Assembly (NCBI GenBank): GCA_012932865.1
Contig: SAXG01000015.1
Coordinates: 744,001-808,000, forward strand
Length of the DNA: 64,000 bases
Reading direction: 5' to 3'
Source: Amylostereum areolatum
Taxonomy: Eukaryota; Basidiomycota; Agaricomycetes; Russulales; Stereaceae
In this document: positions 33,882 to 44,780 of the stretch, piece after piece
Numbering within the stretch: the stretch's first letter is position 1
Layout of the letters: each line of letters begins with the position of its first letter
Program-made: the position numbers and the translations under genes
The notes under the pieces: generated by a model
What the model was told of the DNA's origin: nothing
Seen by the model: the letters and a program-made list of their open reading frames with translations, nothing else
The model's database searches: none

Positions 33882-34821
33882 TGTGTTCTTGATGTCGTTC
33901 GTGGTCCGGTCCCAGGCAAGAAGGCGTTTCAAACTCGGACGCGATGCAATCAAGTTTCCGCGCGCCGAGTCAACTTTGCACGCCGCGAAGTCACAGTGTC
34001 CTTGCGACTGAGCACTGAGCGGCAATCTCGTAGTCTCTTTCTTCCGGTAGTACTCAGTCTACCTTCATGCTTGCAGGTGGCACATTATACATATACCTTA
34101 ATCTCACGGTAACACATTATCTCCGCTCATCCATGGTGCCCTGTTAACTGGCGAAAGTGGGAGTTTTGTTAGACTTGTAACTCAGGACTCAGAATTGACC
34201 ACTGGAAGTTGGATATCTCAGGCTCGGCCTCTCAGATCTCCTCTGGCAACATGAGCCTTGGGCTGCCCTGTAGCATACTATTGGAGATTAGTGCCGCAGT
34301 ACAACCCCCCAGCATCTGGCCACCTTTCCTCTATGTCTCCTCAGTCATTGATTGCTTCTTGCCAGTCTATAGAGTATCTTCAATGCAACTTCTGAAGTAT
34401 CATCTAGAGTTGGTCCAGTAGCATAATACAGGAGTCCACACTCAGCATCCATGCCTTTGTTGAGCGTACAAAGGGCAAATACCCTTGTAGCTAGCAATTC
34501 ATGAATGCTGTGGTGAGTTCATGTGTTCTGCACAAACCTCTAGATTAGTACTATGTCATGGTGCCCTCCCTTGTCTGTGGATGATATCTCTGTAGCCTCT
34601 GGCTTTGATGTGAATATTATGATGCATTTATATGGAAATAGAATATCTGAACAAAATTGCAATGGGGAAGTGCGACAACATGGTGGAAAACATTCTACTA
34701 CACACTGAGGTTAGGCATCGATGCTCAATGGGAAGCCTGAGAGAAAGAGAACTCACTGGAAGAGAGAGATAACAACTGAAAAGGAGGTCAAGGCTGAGCA
34801 CCATCAGCATCCTCAACAGGC
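33882..34821. other. A/T-richer region, part of a compositional island
   Basis: Base composition shifts visibly toward A/T compared with flanking genes from about 34,100 onward. No gene, tandem repeat or clear terminal repeat is seen. It continues into the zinc-finger reading frame and beyond to about 36,500. Confidence 0.4.
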
Positions 34822-35572
34822 CTAGGGGACCATCTCTCCTTCTTCTACTGGCACCTGTATAATAAAGCGAGCAGAAAAGGCTGGATAGGAGAAAGAGAGG
34901 GGTGGTTTAGGGATATGTGGGGATTGCCTTTCAGCAATGAGAAGGGGAGAAGAGAGTTCAGGAATCTTGAGAGGAGGATAGAAGGGACGGATGAGGAGAT
35001 TGGTAGCAACATGGCTATCTGGATAAACCCCTGCTTTGTAGGAAGGGTAGGGTGGAAGATTAGGGAGAGCACAAGAGATAGCCACCTCCTCCTCATCCTC
35101 AACAGGAAGGGCTCCACTGACACTAAGTCGGATCTGGCGATGGCCAGCTGGGACTTGATGCTGAAGAGAAGATTCAGATCCTACATTCTGTCTCTTGCAC
35201 TTCTGAGAAGGCTTGAGATGTAGGATTGTGGGACTAGAAAGGGGAGGTACAGGGAGAGGGGCTAAAAGAAGGGGGACATGAATAGAGGGGAGGGAGAGAG
35301 GGTGCAGTATGGTCTGGATGTGTGTCGGCTGGCCAAGGAGACTGGAATGAGTGCTCTGTAAATGAGTTTCAAGCTGTGGAGGCTTGTAAGACTCTGGGCA
35401 TGCTAGTAAAACATAAATCAAAACCCTCAAAAAAGCGAAAACAGGAGCACCTACATCTGATAGGACAAGGGAGGTGGACTCGAAGCAGATGACTCTTCTC
35501 CACATGGGTTTTTATCTCTTTCAGAGAGGCAGATCTCATAGAGCAGCCATTAATGCGGCAGGAGAAAGTTGC
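34822..35572 (-). CDS. Tandem C2H2 zinc-finger reading frame, partial, in an A/T-richer island
   Basis: Two exons (35455-35572 and 34822-35402) join through a GT-AG intron. The joined frame holds two zinc fingers in tandem. The first is C-x4-C-x12-H-x4-H (CRINGC ... HVEKSH) and the second is C-x4-C-x11-H-x4-H (CPIRSC ... HLQSTH). A Pro/Leu-rich tail follows, with an acidic VEDEEEVA patch, to a stop at 34822-34824. About 233 residues are visible and no start codon is in frame, so further upstream exons or a truncated copy are possible. The spacing differs slightly from classical C2H2 (x2-4, x12, x3-5) and both fingers share the x4/x4 pattern. The function is unknown: it could be a small regulator or the remains of a mobile element's zinc-finger protein. 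No transposase was found. Confidence 0.5.
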
Positions 35573-36549
35573 CTGAAAATCAGAGGAAAATGCGAATTAA
35601 ATGCGGAAAAAATGCGACAGAAAATATCAGAAAAGCTCACAGTGCTTGCATTGCCCTTAGAGGTCTCACAATGCCAGAACCAGTGCTATCAAGAAGATTG
35701 CAAAGTCAGTTCTTAGAGACAGCCAAAAATGCGAACAAGAGGAGCTGAGCAAGTAGAGTTCCCACGATCAAGCCACCAGGTGAACATGCCAGAATGCCAT
35801 GGCTGATGGGCTGATTGCATCCAGACAGCTACACCAACTAGAGAGCTGGAAGTGAACCTTCCAAGACCACAGAATAGTCTGCAAGGTACATCTGCTATCC
35901 CTAAAAAATGCGACAGCGACCTACTTCCTTAAGGGTCTGCCAGCTGTTGAGGCAAGCCATGCAATTCGGCGACCATCGACAAAGGAATTCCTTTGACACC
36001 GCCTTCGCAAAATTGATAGCTAGATCTTTTGATAGGATGATTGTAGGTGGTAGAGGAAGTGGGAGGGATGGGCCTAGACCGGACATCAACTTGAGACGGA
36101 GGTTGCGGGAGGAAACAGGGACGAACCTGTCGTCTGCCGCTGCCTTCGAGGCGCTCCGGTGGCTGTGCCACAAGAGTTATAGGGTTAGGGTTTATCTCGT
36201 TGGAACCGTGATGGCAAGCTGCTATCACAAGACTGCAATAAATCATCAGAGAGGGCAGTGCACACAGGTACTATGCATATTTCTCACCCTGAGGGTGAGG
36301 TGTGGATGGGACACTCAGTGACTGCTATGAGGGAACTCCTGGGCTTTCATTTTCATGATTTTCACAGTCACATGATCAGTTCCACATAGATAGCACTTTC
36401 AAGGGCCTAGGCTACTATGGCCAAAACACCAGAGTAGATAGTTCATGATACATATCATTAGAATTGATCCAGGGAGTGGGTATCACAGACTAGGGATGGG
36501 AAACAGCTGAAGAGGGCAAGGGCTAGGTGTAGGTACAACAACAAAATGT
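35573..36549. other. A/T-richer region upstream of zinc-finger frame
   Basis: Contains several copies of a short GCGAxxTTTT-like word on the leftward strand (around 35,580-35,620, 35,725 and 35,905), but no ordered repeat array. A more GC-rich pocket at about 36,030-36,150 has a 137-codon rightward frame with no motif. No gene is supported. Confidence 0.35.
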
Positions 36550-37631
36550 CTAGAGTAGTGCAGCTCCGACGAGACCCATAACACCCGCAATACCCATTGC
36601 AGCATGAGTCGCACTCTCGACAACACCACGCGCAGCATTCTTGGATGTAGCCTGCGCGGGGGAGCTGGTGGAGGCCGAGTTGGCCCCGGCAGCGGCCTTG
36701 GCGGGAGTCGGACTCGGGGCAGCGGACGATCCTGGGGTAGCCGCAGCGGAGGTGGTTGCATGGATGCTGGCGCCGGTGGACCCTAGGGGCACTGGAGCTG
36801 CCAGCGACGAGAGGAACAGCCTGGGTAGCGGCGGGGCTAGCCCCTGCCGATGATGGTCTGAAGGAGAGGTTAGCGGAAGTATCGATAACGAAACAAGATA
36901 ACTTACCCAGATGCCTCTTCATCAACTTTGGTGTTTAGGCAGCTGGATAGAGAGACCAAGGATTTCGTTAAGGGTAAAGGTATATGTGAAAGAGAACTGG
37001 ACGCGCACCTTTGGTCGGTCCCCTTCTGTACAGTGACCGGTGCGGAGAACGCTTGAACTCCCGTGCTGTCTTTGAGAGCGACGTTGCTGGAGGGCGGGAT
37101 CAGACAGAACAGCGGTGTGCCGATGAAGGAGAACGTACAAAGCGGTACCGGCGGGAAGGTCGTCCATCCAGGTGTAGGATGTGTCGCTCTGCTTGGGGAA
37201 TTGCTTCAACTGAACCAGGCAGGTCAGCGTCCGACGGGAGGAAGGTTCAAAGGAACAACGCACCGCGGGCCCGGCGGGCTGACCATCTATATCGAGAAGG
37301 CATACTGTCAGCGAGGTGGAAGGAGAAAAGACGACGAAGGGGACGTAACCCGGAACGAGCGACAGGTAGTAGGGTGGCGAACCGCCGTTCCAAGCGAACT
37401 GAACGGGTTCTAGATGACCAAGTCAGAGAGTCGAGCCCGCGAAGACGCGCACTGACGTTCGACATACCGCACTCTACGACAGACGGGCTAGGAGAGCATG
37501 CAGGGTTAATAAGAGGCGTGGCGGTAAAGGGGCGGGCAGCGTACGGAGTAGTTGATCGTCATTTGAGCCACTGCGGCGGGGACGAGGGCGACGAGGGCGG
37601 AGAAGGCAAGAGTGGCGGAGGAGGTCTTCAT
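36550..37631 (-). CDS. KRE9/KNH1-like secreted protein, probably GPI-anchored
   Basis: The start at 37631 gives MKTSSATLAFSALVALVPAA, a clear signal peptide, followed by MTIN. Exons then give SVVECEPVQFAWNGGSPPYY with LSLVP, LKQFPKQSDTSYTWMDDLPA, and FNVALKDSTGVQAFSAPVTV, which is the Ser-Thr-rich GPI-anchored (KRE9/KNH1) beta-sandwich domain common in basidiomycete cell-wall proteins. A Ser/Ala/Thr/Pro-rich linker leads to a C-terminal hydrophobic tail, AMGIAGVMGLVGAALL, consistent with a GPI signal. It should act in the secretory pathway or wall in beta-1,6-glucan-related assembly. Single-base jumps are needed at the second exon boundary (GGG at 37485-37487 on the plus strand) and in the linker (36786-36789). 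The linker jump is well supported because the wrong frame loses the GPI tail. Confidence 0.75.
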
Positions 37632-38017
37632 GGTCGTAAAGCTAGCGGGGAGGAGGGCGTTAGGACAGAGTGTAGCGTTGTATGTGGTGGTAAGAAGTTA
37701 GGAGGAAACGGGCGGGAAAGAGTCTTATATATGCCCCGAGCGAGAACGTTGGCAGTCAACAGGGAAGCACCAACGTCATACGCGCCCGACTCGAAATTGA
37801 GGGTCGACATGCATGAACGAAAACGGCAATCTGTTAGCTAAACTGGGACGCGCGATCGACTCTGAGCGGGTGTGGATGACTACTTAGCAATATGTGACAT
37901 TGGTTAGTTAAGCTATCGATACATCCTCGGTCGGAATCCCTAATATATTAGCGGGGCACACAATCATAGCATGAAATGTTCAAAGTGAATAAAATAAACC
38001 TACAGTCCCCACTCCCG
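37632..38017. other. Intergenic region upstream of the KRE9-like gene
   Basis: 386 bp between the KRE9-like start and the exchanger stop; both genes run leftward. No feature recognised beyond the presumed promoter. Confidence 0.4.
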
Positions 38018-40692
38018 TTAATGCGAGACCACCTCGACCGCGACGTTGATCGCCATGATCAGCACGTAGCAGACCACCAAAAATGCGCCCCACCTCCGCG
38101 GTAAGAAATACCCGTTCATAGGGACGAAGATGATCGTCATGATCAGGAGCGCAAGCAGTCCTATTGAGCTCACGAGGAGCGTCGTGGAAAAATCCAACGA
38201 GTAAGGCTTGCCCGTCTTGTGCACCATGTAACTGCCTGAGACTCCAATTCCCAAGTAGCATATTGAGCATCGGTCCACCGAAGCATGCCGAGAACCCCAT
38301 GATAGGAGCAAACACCTTGGGCATGAAAAATCAGGCGCCCAGCTCCGGACAAATCGGGGAAAACAAGCTTACAGCCACACTCATATTGGCGACGAGGTCT
38401 GCAAGGGAATTTCCCACAGCGAAGATAGTGAGGCCAATGATCGCGTCCGACAGACCGAATATGAAACCGAAGGTCTGAGAAGTATGCTTTAGCGTCGAAG
38501 AACGGGAAGCTGGCACGAGACCGACCTGGAGCACGCTGACTACTTCATCAGCTATGGCCATGATCCAGACCATGGCTACGAAGAACCCCATAGAGCATCG
38601 TGCCAGTCGAGCGGCGGGATGATTTCCGGTTTCAGCGTAGATGACCTACTAAAGCACCCGATGCGAGACCAGCTAAGCCGACTGCAAAGAGTAGCCATCC
38701 TTGGTATTGCATGTTCTCTGCGAGGATCGTCAAAAAAAGCTGTACACATGAAGAGGGAAGGTCTCACTGAATAAAACGCCAGCAGAGAAAAGGGGGCCGA
38801 GGACGCATTGCGTAGCCATAAGGCACTTGCTGAACCCCAGATGGTGCAGCTCCTCCTGAACTTCTTCTTCTGCGATAAGGGCGCGCTCAATTCCCTCCTT
38901 CCTCGAAAGTCAACAATGGGTCCGAAGCTAAGGATCGACTTTTCGTAATGGGAATGCGAGTTATCGTATGGCATAACAATCACGGGAAGGGTGATCGTTA
39001 GCGCGAACACGGCCGGGGCGGCGAACACTGCGGCAATCTTGGCGAGCACCGACTTGGAACGGAAGCCGAGGAAAGTTGGGAAGAGGGTGTGGCAAATGCT
39101 TGAGACGACGTTGAACACTCGTTGACGACGCGAGAGTTTCACGGAGGATTGGCCTTCGGGATCGGGGGGGTTGTCAATCGTAGGAGATGCAGGGGTATGT
39201 GATATGGTAGGTATAGGCGGGACGTCGTTGTCGTCACCGCTGTTGCCAAAGTCGACCAGCAGTGGACTCTGCGGCGGAAGAACAGGGAGGGAACGACTGA
39301 GAAGAGGTTGGGGAGAGTGCCGATCGTTGAGAGGTACGCCCAATGACGGGTCCCACGAATCCTGGTCTTCGTTGGGACTTACGGGCGTCCGCGGGCGAGA
39401 GGAGGAGCGGAACCGATGGTAATGCCCACCGGGATACGGTGCGAGCGGAGACTCGAATATGTTCAGTTGGGAGCCTGCAGACTGGTTCTGGAGAGAGGCT
39501 ATGACGTGACGAAATTCCAGGGCCCCGACGAGGGAGAACGACGGAAGTTGACTGAGGGGTGGGTGAGACCCCGAGCGGGATGGGAATCGGGGCGGCTAAC
39601 GTCGGTTTGGATGTCTAGCCGTGGAGGAGTTGGATGCGAGATCGAACGCGTCCGAGTGGGATGTGGAATGTCCAGTAAGGACGGTGTCGCGGTACGTGCA
39701 GGCGACGGCTGAAGCAAGTGTGAGCTGAGAAGGTCCGACAAGTGATGATAGAAACTTACGATCATCCCGGTACGGTTCATCATCGAAGCACGTTGCTGAC
39801 TGCGAGTCTTCCGCATATTCGTCACGGAATTTGCGCCTCGAAGTGTCTGCTCCTTTGCCTTCTGCTATCCCACCAAGAGCCGACCACGACAGTCACGACA
39901 TAGACCAAGTAAAGAGCGACCAACAACCCTGCTTCCCACGCATGAATTGACCCGTCGAACAGGATGGCCAGGACCAAGGCGACAGAGACTGTGAAAAATC
40001 CTACGTCGCGAAGGAAAGGGCCGCGGTTGACCTTGAAGGGCTTGATCATGCACATGGAGCCAACCACGCACGAAACAATGAATGACGCGGCGCCGAGGAG
40101 CTCGCCGATGGCCAGACTGCCTGAATTTGCGCGCATGGCAGAAAATGTGGAAAACACGTCCGGGCTCCCGTTTCCGAACGCGAGGAAAGTGACACCTGCG
40201 ACGTTCTCGTCCAGCCCGAGGAGCTGGGCGAGGGTGGCGAGGTTGGGACAAAAGAAGTCGGACGCGCTGATGCCGAGGGTGGAGAAGAGGAAGGATGAGC
40301 CATAGGAGGAGGCTGGCAAACGCGAGCGGTCGTGCGGCGGGGGTGGAGCAGAAGTAAGATTGGAGGTATGGAATAGAAAGAAATGTATCCGAAGCTGCGC
40401 AAGCTTCCTGGACCAGCGTACATTGGTCTTCTACGGGTACCGCGATCGGTCGACACTAGCGGTCGTGTGAGACGACGTTCTCGTGAGATATCCTAGGTTG
40501 ACGTACCTTTGCCTCATCCTCAACCAAGATAGCTTCCGCTAGATCTCGTACACCAAAGGAGCTCCGTTTGTGGGGAGAGTAGATGGCCGGATGGGGAGAA
40601 CCAGGAAGTTGGCCGTAGAAGCTAGAGGACCAGAGGATGCAGTTGACGACCAAGATGACTACAAACGCGAGTCTGGGAGACGCGAAGGCCAT
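38018..40692 (-). CDS. NCLX-type cation/Ca2+ exchanger (CaCA superfamily), reading frame interrupted
   Basis: The start at 40692 gives MAFASPRLAFVVILVVNCIL, a hydrophobic N-terminus, then an extracytosolic QCTLVQEACA region with paired cysteines. The alpha-1 repeat reads LFSTLGISASDFFCPNL, VAGVTFLAFGNGSPDVFSTF. After a long, poorly conserved loop, the alpha-2 repeat reads FGLSDAIIGLTIFAVGNSLA with DLVANMSVAV, and the protein ends MAINVAVEVVSH at 38018. The two inverted GN(G/S)xxD motifs carry the cation-binding acidic residues. The protein should have about eleven membrane helices and exchange Na+ (or H+) for Ca2+ at a vacuolar, mitochondrial or ER membrane; location is unclear. A one-base jump just before LFSTLGISASD (40289-40294) cannot be an intron. 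Further unresolved frame changes occur near 39,870 and 39,600, so exon joins there are provisional. Confidence 0.85.
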
Positions 40693-40854
40693 AACCTTGT
40701 CGACTGCTGTACACCGATGATGATGGGCCGTCGACCGTCAACGCGAGATTTGGTATTGGAGCTTTGAAGGTGGAGACGTCGCTCCTGCTCAAGCGCTCAA
40801 GGTTTTGGCAGGATGCTAGCTATCCATATTGCGTCTCCCTTACAAACATTTCAT

Positions 40855-40958
40855 CCTTCGATAGCTCAGTTGGAAGAGCGTGGGACTGTAATGGGTGCAC
40901 CGCATTACGTAATGCTTACGTCATCCCCAGGTCGCTGGTTCGAGACCGGCTCGAAGGA
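40855..40958 (+). tRNA. tRNA-Tyr (GUA) with a 31-nt intron
   Basis: The acceptor stem pairs CCTTCGA with TCGAAGG. The D arm is GCTC..GAGC, the T arm is GCTGG-TTCGAGA-CCGGC, and the discriminator is A at 40958. The anticodon GTA is at 40888-40890 and A37 is followed by an intron at 40892-40922, the canonical position. The mature length is 73. The internal promoter is visible as an A box (TAGCTCAGTTGG, from about 40862) and B box (GGTTCGAGACC, 40937-40947). The anticodon stem seems to have a T27-C43 mismatch at its base. A run of five T after the gene is the Pol III terminator. Confidence 0.95.
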
Positions 40959-40959
40959 C

Positions 40960-40964
40960 TTTTT
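40960..40964 (+). terminator. Pol III terminator of tRNA-Tyr
   Basis: Five consecutive T residues begin two bases after the discriminator base, the standard RNA polymerase III stop signal. Confidence 0.85.
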
Positions 40965-41337
40965 CACTGGTTCGATCCTGAGTTGCGGACATGATGTGCT
41001 TTTTGGCTTTGAACTTTCTCAGTCTTTCTGAGTTCTCAGTTCTGGGCCTCTGGCTTTAAACTTTTGGATTTGGATTTGGCAGTGGATTGCTGAAATCCTG
41101 AAGCCCGGAGAACCCAAGGAGATTCATTTTAAATGGCCATTCATTGAAGTCATGGAGAGATTTGATGTAAAGAGCAACAGACTGAAGAGGTCAGAATCTG
41201 GAAGGAAGCTAGCGAGAGGCTATGTATCAGGGGGGCAGCTCCAGCAAAGGATGTCGTTGAATCCATCTGGTATGAGAGCACTTGGCACCTTCGAATGTAG
41301 GATACAGTTGAGCACATTATCCGCGTAATGTACACTA
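40965..41337. other. A/T-richer spacer between tRNA-Tyr and PRMT5
   Basis: Composition resembles the 34-36.5 kb island more than the flanking genes. No terminal repeats or coding motifs are evident. Insertion debris next to a tRNA gene is possible but not shown. Confidence 0.35.
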
Positions 41338-44300
41338 TCACAACCCGATCCAGCTGCTCCTGCCCCCCGGGTTATGCAGAATCGTTTGCCCGATTTTCAC
41401 CACCCCTTTCTCTCCTCTGGCAGAGCTCAGCGAATCTTTCCTGGTCGGCGTCCCCGCCCGCTCCATCGAGAACGGGTTGTCGATGGCGTCGATGAGCGGG
41501 CTGGGCGCGGCGAACGACGGCGAGGCCTGCGCGAAAAACGACGAGTGCAGGTCCGGGCGCGGCGAGGCCACCGCGCTCGCCGTCGGTTCCGGCGGCGGCT
41601 GGAACACGGGCAGGAACGACTCCGCGCACCACTCGTACCACACCTGTCGCTGGTTCGTCAGTCGCCAGATGGACACCTGCAGCTCGGAGTTGCTCGGGAG
41701 ATACAGCGGGTCCTGCGGTGAGAGCGAGCGTCAGCCGAGAAGATGCGTTTGCACGCGCAACCGAACCCCCGCGCGCGCGCACCTTGAGCGGAAAGAAGAG
41801 TGGGAACCAGCTGAGCATGTCCTTCGACACCAACGCCTTGCGTTCCGGGTGTATGCTCAGCCCAACGTCGCCGTACAGCACCGCCTCGAAGTAGCCCGCG
41901 AGCCCGTGCAGCACGCCCGCGTGCGGGATGTGAAAAGTAAGCTTCGCCGACCGCGCGTTGTGACTGTTCGTCGGGGGAAGTCCTGCGCATCCTCGCCGTT
42001 AGCCCCACTCGACATGTCCACGCTCCCGCTCGCGTCCACGCACCGAGTTCATTCAGCACCGCGTCACGCCGCGGATGCTCAAATTCCCAGCACTCCTGCA
42101 CCCGAGCCCCGCACCTCCCGTCCTCGCCTCCGCCGTTTCCACTTAATATGTTGACTGCTTGGAACATGACCACGTACGGCGTCTCGGCCGCTTTTTCTGT
42201 GCGGTTCGCGTGGACTTCGTTGTAGAGCTTCGAAGAGGACAGAGGCGCCAGGTAGACAGAGTAAGACGCCGGGATGGAGATGCCTTCGGCTGGAAGGAAC
42301 GGAGGTTATACCGCGCAATGTTACCGCGAAAGAACGCGAGGCTACGTACGTTTCAGAAAGCGCATGGCCCCGTCGAGGCATTCGGGACTGAGCTCATTGT
42401 CTCCGAAGGAACCCAGAAGCTCGCTGACGATGATGTCCGCCTTTTCCGGTATCTGGATCGTGCGCATGTCCCCAAAGACGAGCTCTACTCTATCCTGCCA
42501 TTCATTCTGTTTGCGACCCTGCAGCCTGACGGTGACGAAGAGCGCGTCAGCGCGAAAGACGAGAGAAAAAGGGGGAGGAGGGGAAGCGTACGTGACGAAG
42601 GCATTTGGATTCTTCTCGATGGCGTAGATGAACGCCTCGCGTTTCGCGCGTGCAATGGCGTTCAGCGACCTCGCCACCAAGGGGCCGCGGCCGGCGCCAG
42701 CGACGAATAACACGCTAAAAAAGTCGTCACTATCGAGGTGGTGAATCGCAAACGCGAACTTACATCCTATCACATTGGGGCCACTCCGACACAGCTTGGT
42801 AAACCGCCTGGCGAGCACATCAGCACCTGGGGCTGGAAGCGAGCGCAGTACGACGTCACCTCTTCGTATTTTTGATACTTGACCGGGTCTTGCTCGAACG
42901 TTTGATAAGTCATGCTCTGCAGGTTGTCCATCAGGGGCTACCGATTCGCGTCAGCTATGGGTCGGCTGTCGGTCCTTCAAAGCGCCTCTCACCTGTAGCG
43001 GGGCCTGTAGAAAGTCCTGATAGCCTTGCGCGAAATTCTCCACCGTTCCAGACGTCTCCGTCTGCATAACGTGCGGACTCGTCTTCTCTAAATGGCGCAC
43101 GTACTGCCTGTACGCGATCTCTCCCCCCCGCGCGTGCAGTCCAGAATGGGCTTCGGACAGGATCACTGTGGGCCGATGCTAAGCGAGACGCATAAGAGCG
43201 CATTCGGTGAAACGAAGCGGAGACGCGCAACCTACCTGCATGACGTCGCGCAGAAAATTTTGAGAGCCTTTGGGAAGAACCGGATAGCCCTTCCCGTTGG
43301 CGATAAAAGTCGAGGCTGGGAGAAAGACCTGACGGATAGGCTCGGCGGCCCACCGGTTGAGTACGCCAGGCTGCAGAGGGCAAGGGTGGGGTAAGGTCCA
43401 GCGCTATTTCGCTAGCAGTTAGAAATTCATATCCGCCCGTCGCGTTTGATGAACGCACTGAGTGTTAGCCTCGGGTTGTATCCACACATAGATCGGACCA
43501 TATCCCACATCTCCCACGTGGCGTTCAGCTCGGCCTCCGAGGCGCGAGTAGACGGAGGTGTGCGTGAGGGCATCCGAATTCCGGGGGTATCGGGAGTCGA
43601 CGGAAACGGAGGTGAAGGGGAGGTGGAAGGTGACGCAGTTTCGGAGCGGAAGATGGAAGGGTCGTAGATAGGCAGGCGCACGGAGAACTGCATGTAGGGT
43701 GTACGGGAGAGACAGCTGTTGATCGCGCGGCCGTACGAGGCCAGATGATCCCTGTTTCGAGGGGGAGGTAGGATGACGGTTTCCACATTGAGGTAGGATG
43801 CATACGAAAGCTCTTGCTGCAAGGCCTGGAATGAAAAAAAAAAACGGCCCTCCTTCAGTTTATCGGCCTCGGAGGTCACGTGATTCGAAGAGAGTGATAC
43901 AGCGTCCCCGTCGTAGTTCGGATATGAAAGGGAGAGTGGTGGGAAAAGGATGTGACAATATGCTTACGATTTCAGAGTCGTGTCGAACCCAATCGTCTTC
44001 AGCATCCAATGCGAGCCAGTCCGAGATGATCACGGCGACGCCCTCCGCTTCATCTACCCCATTCATATACGACCCCAGATTGGTGAGAAGCTTATCCGCG
44101 TAAAGCTGGGGACGTACCCAGCCGAGTCAAGGTGACCTCCTCCGCAAGGAACACGGGATTCGCGCGCCAGGTCTCGGCATGGGTCTCGGGCTCCGTGTTC
44201 TTCTCGTCGACATCGTCCGCGGAGAGGACGCACATCGCGTGCCAGCGCTGCTTCCAGGCATCCGTGGTAAGCGGAAGGCAGACTATATCGTAGCCCTTGT

Positions 44301-44532
44301 CGTGAGCATCGGTAAGAAGGGACAGAACTGGGGTGTCGGCGACGTCTGCGGGGCGGGAGTGGATGTCATCGAGGGTGTACGCCGTGGCCAGGGATGCGTT
44401 CCAAGACATGGGCGAAGGAAGTGGAGGGAGTTTAGGTGGGGACCGCTCGAGTTTTAGATGTGGACGAGGCTGTTCGCTCGCGATGAAGGGAACGCGCTCA
44501 TCCGCCTTGGAAGAGGGATAACAGACGATCAT
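41338..44532 (-). CDS. PRMT5: Protein arginine N-methyltransferase 5 (Skb1/Hsl7 type)
   Basis: The N-terminal TIM-barrel part includes [20 protein letters not shown], then [20 protein letters not shown] after a 65-nt intron, and [20 protein letters not shown]. The catalytic part has [18 protein letters not shown], with the Phe that sets symmetric dimethylation, then [13 protein letters not shown] (SAM-binding motif I), [11 protein letters not shown], and [19 protein letters not shown], the double-E loop. The C-terminal beta barrel reads [37 protein letters not shown], and the protein ends WIGL at 41338. It makes symmetric dimethylarginine on histones and Sm proteins in nucleus and cytoplasm. 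The start could be 44532 or the internal ATG at 44409 ([11 protein letters not shown]). One extra base is apparent near 43,365-43,378, just before [11 protein letters not shown] poly-T run precedes one acceptor near 43,838. Confidence 0.92.
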
Positions 44533-44780
44533 TCCCGTCCATCTCCCGCCCGATCGCGTTGTTTGGCCAGACCAAACAAACGCGTCGCGTCCCGGTCAGC
44601 TGCAGAGCGCGTTTCCGGCCCCAAGCAAATCATCGCAACCTCGCCGACGCTGTCGGCGAACGTTTTCGTGCTCGAAGATGGTATTTATTCTACACATCGC
44701 GACGGAGGGGGGGACGCGATTGCATACACGGTGTACAGCCAAGACGGCAGACTCGGCGATCGAGACGTCGATCGTCTTTG

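Noticed and set aside
36175..36200. Telomere-like GGGTTAGGGTTT word
   Set aside because: Only about one and a half TTAGGG units; far too short for an interstitial telomere.
44100..44130. Apparent frame shift in PRMT5 after EVTLTRL
   Set aside because: Fully explained by a 65-nt GT-AG intron (gtacgt to ggggtag) that joins to [13 protein letters not shown].
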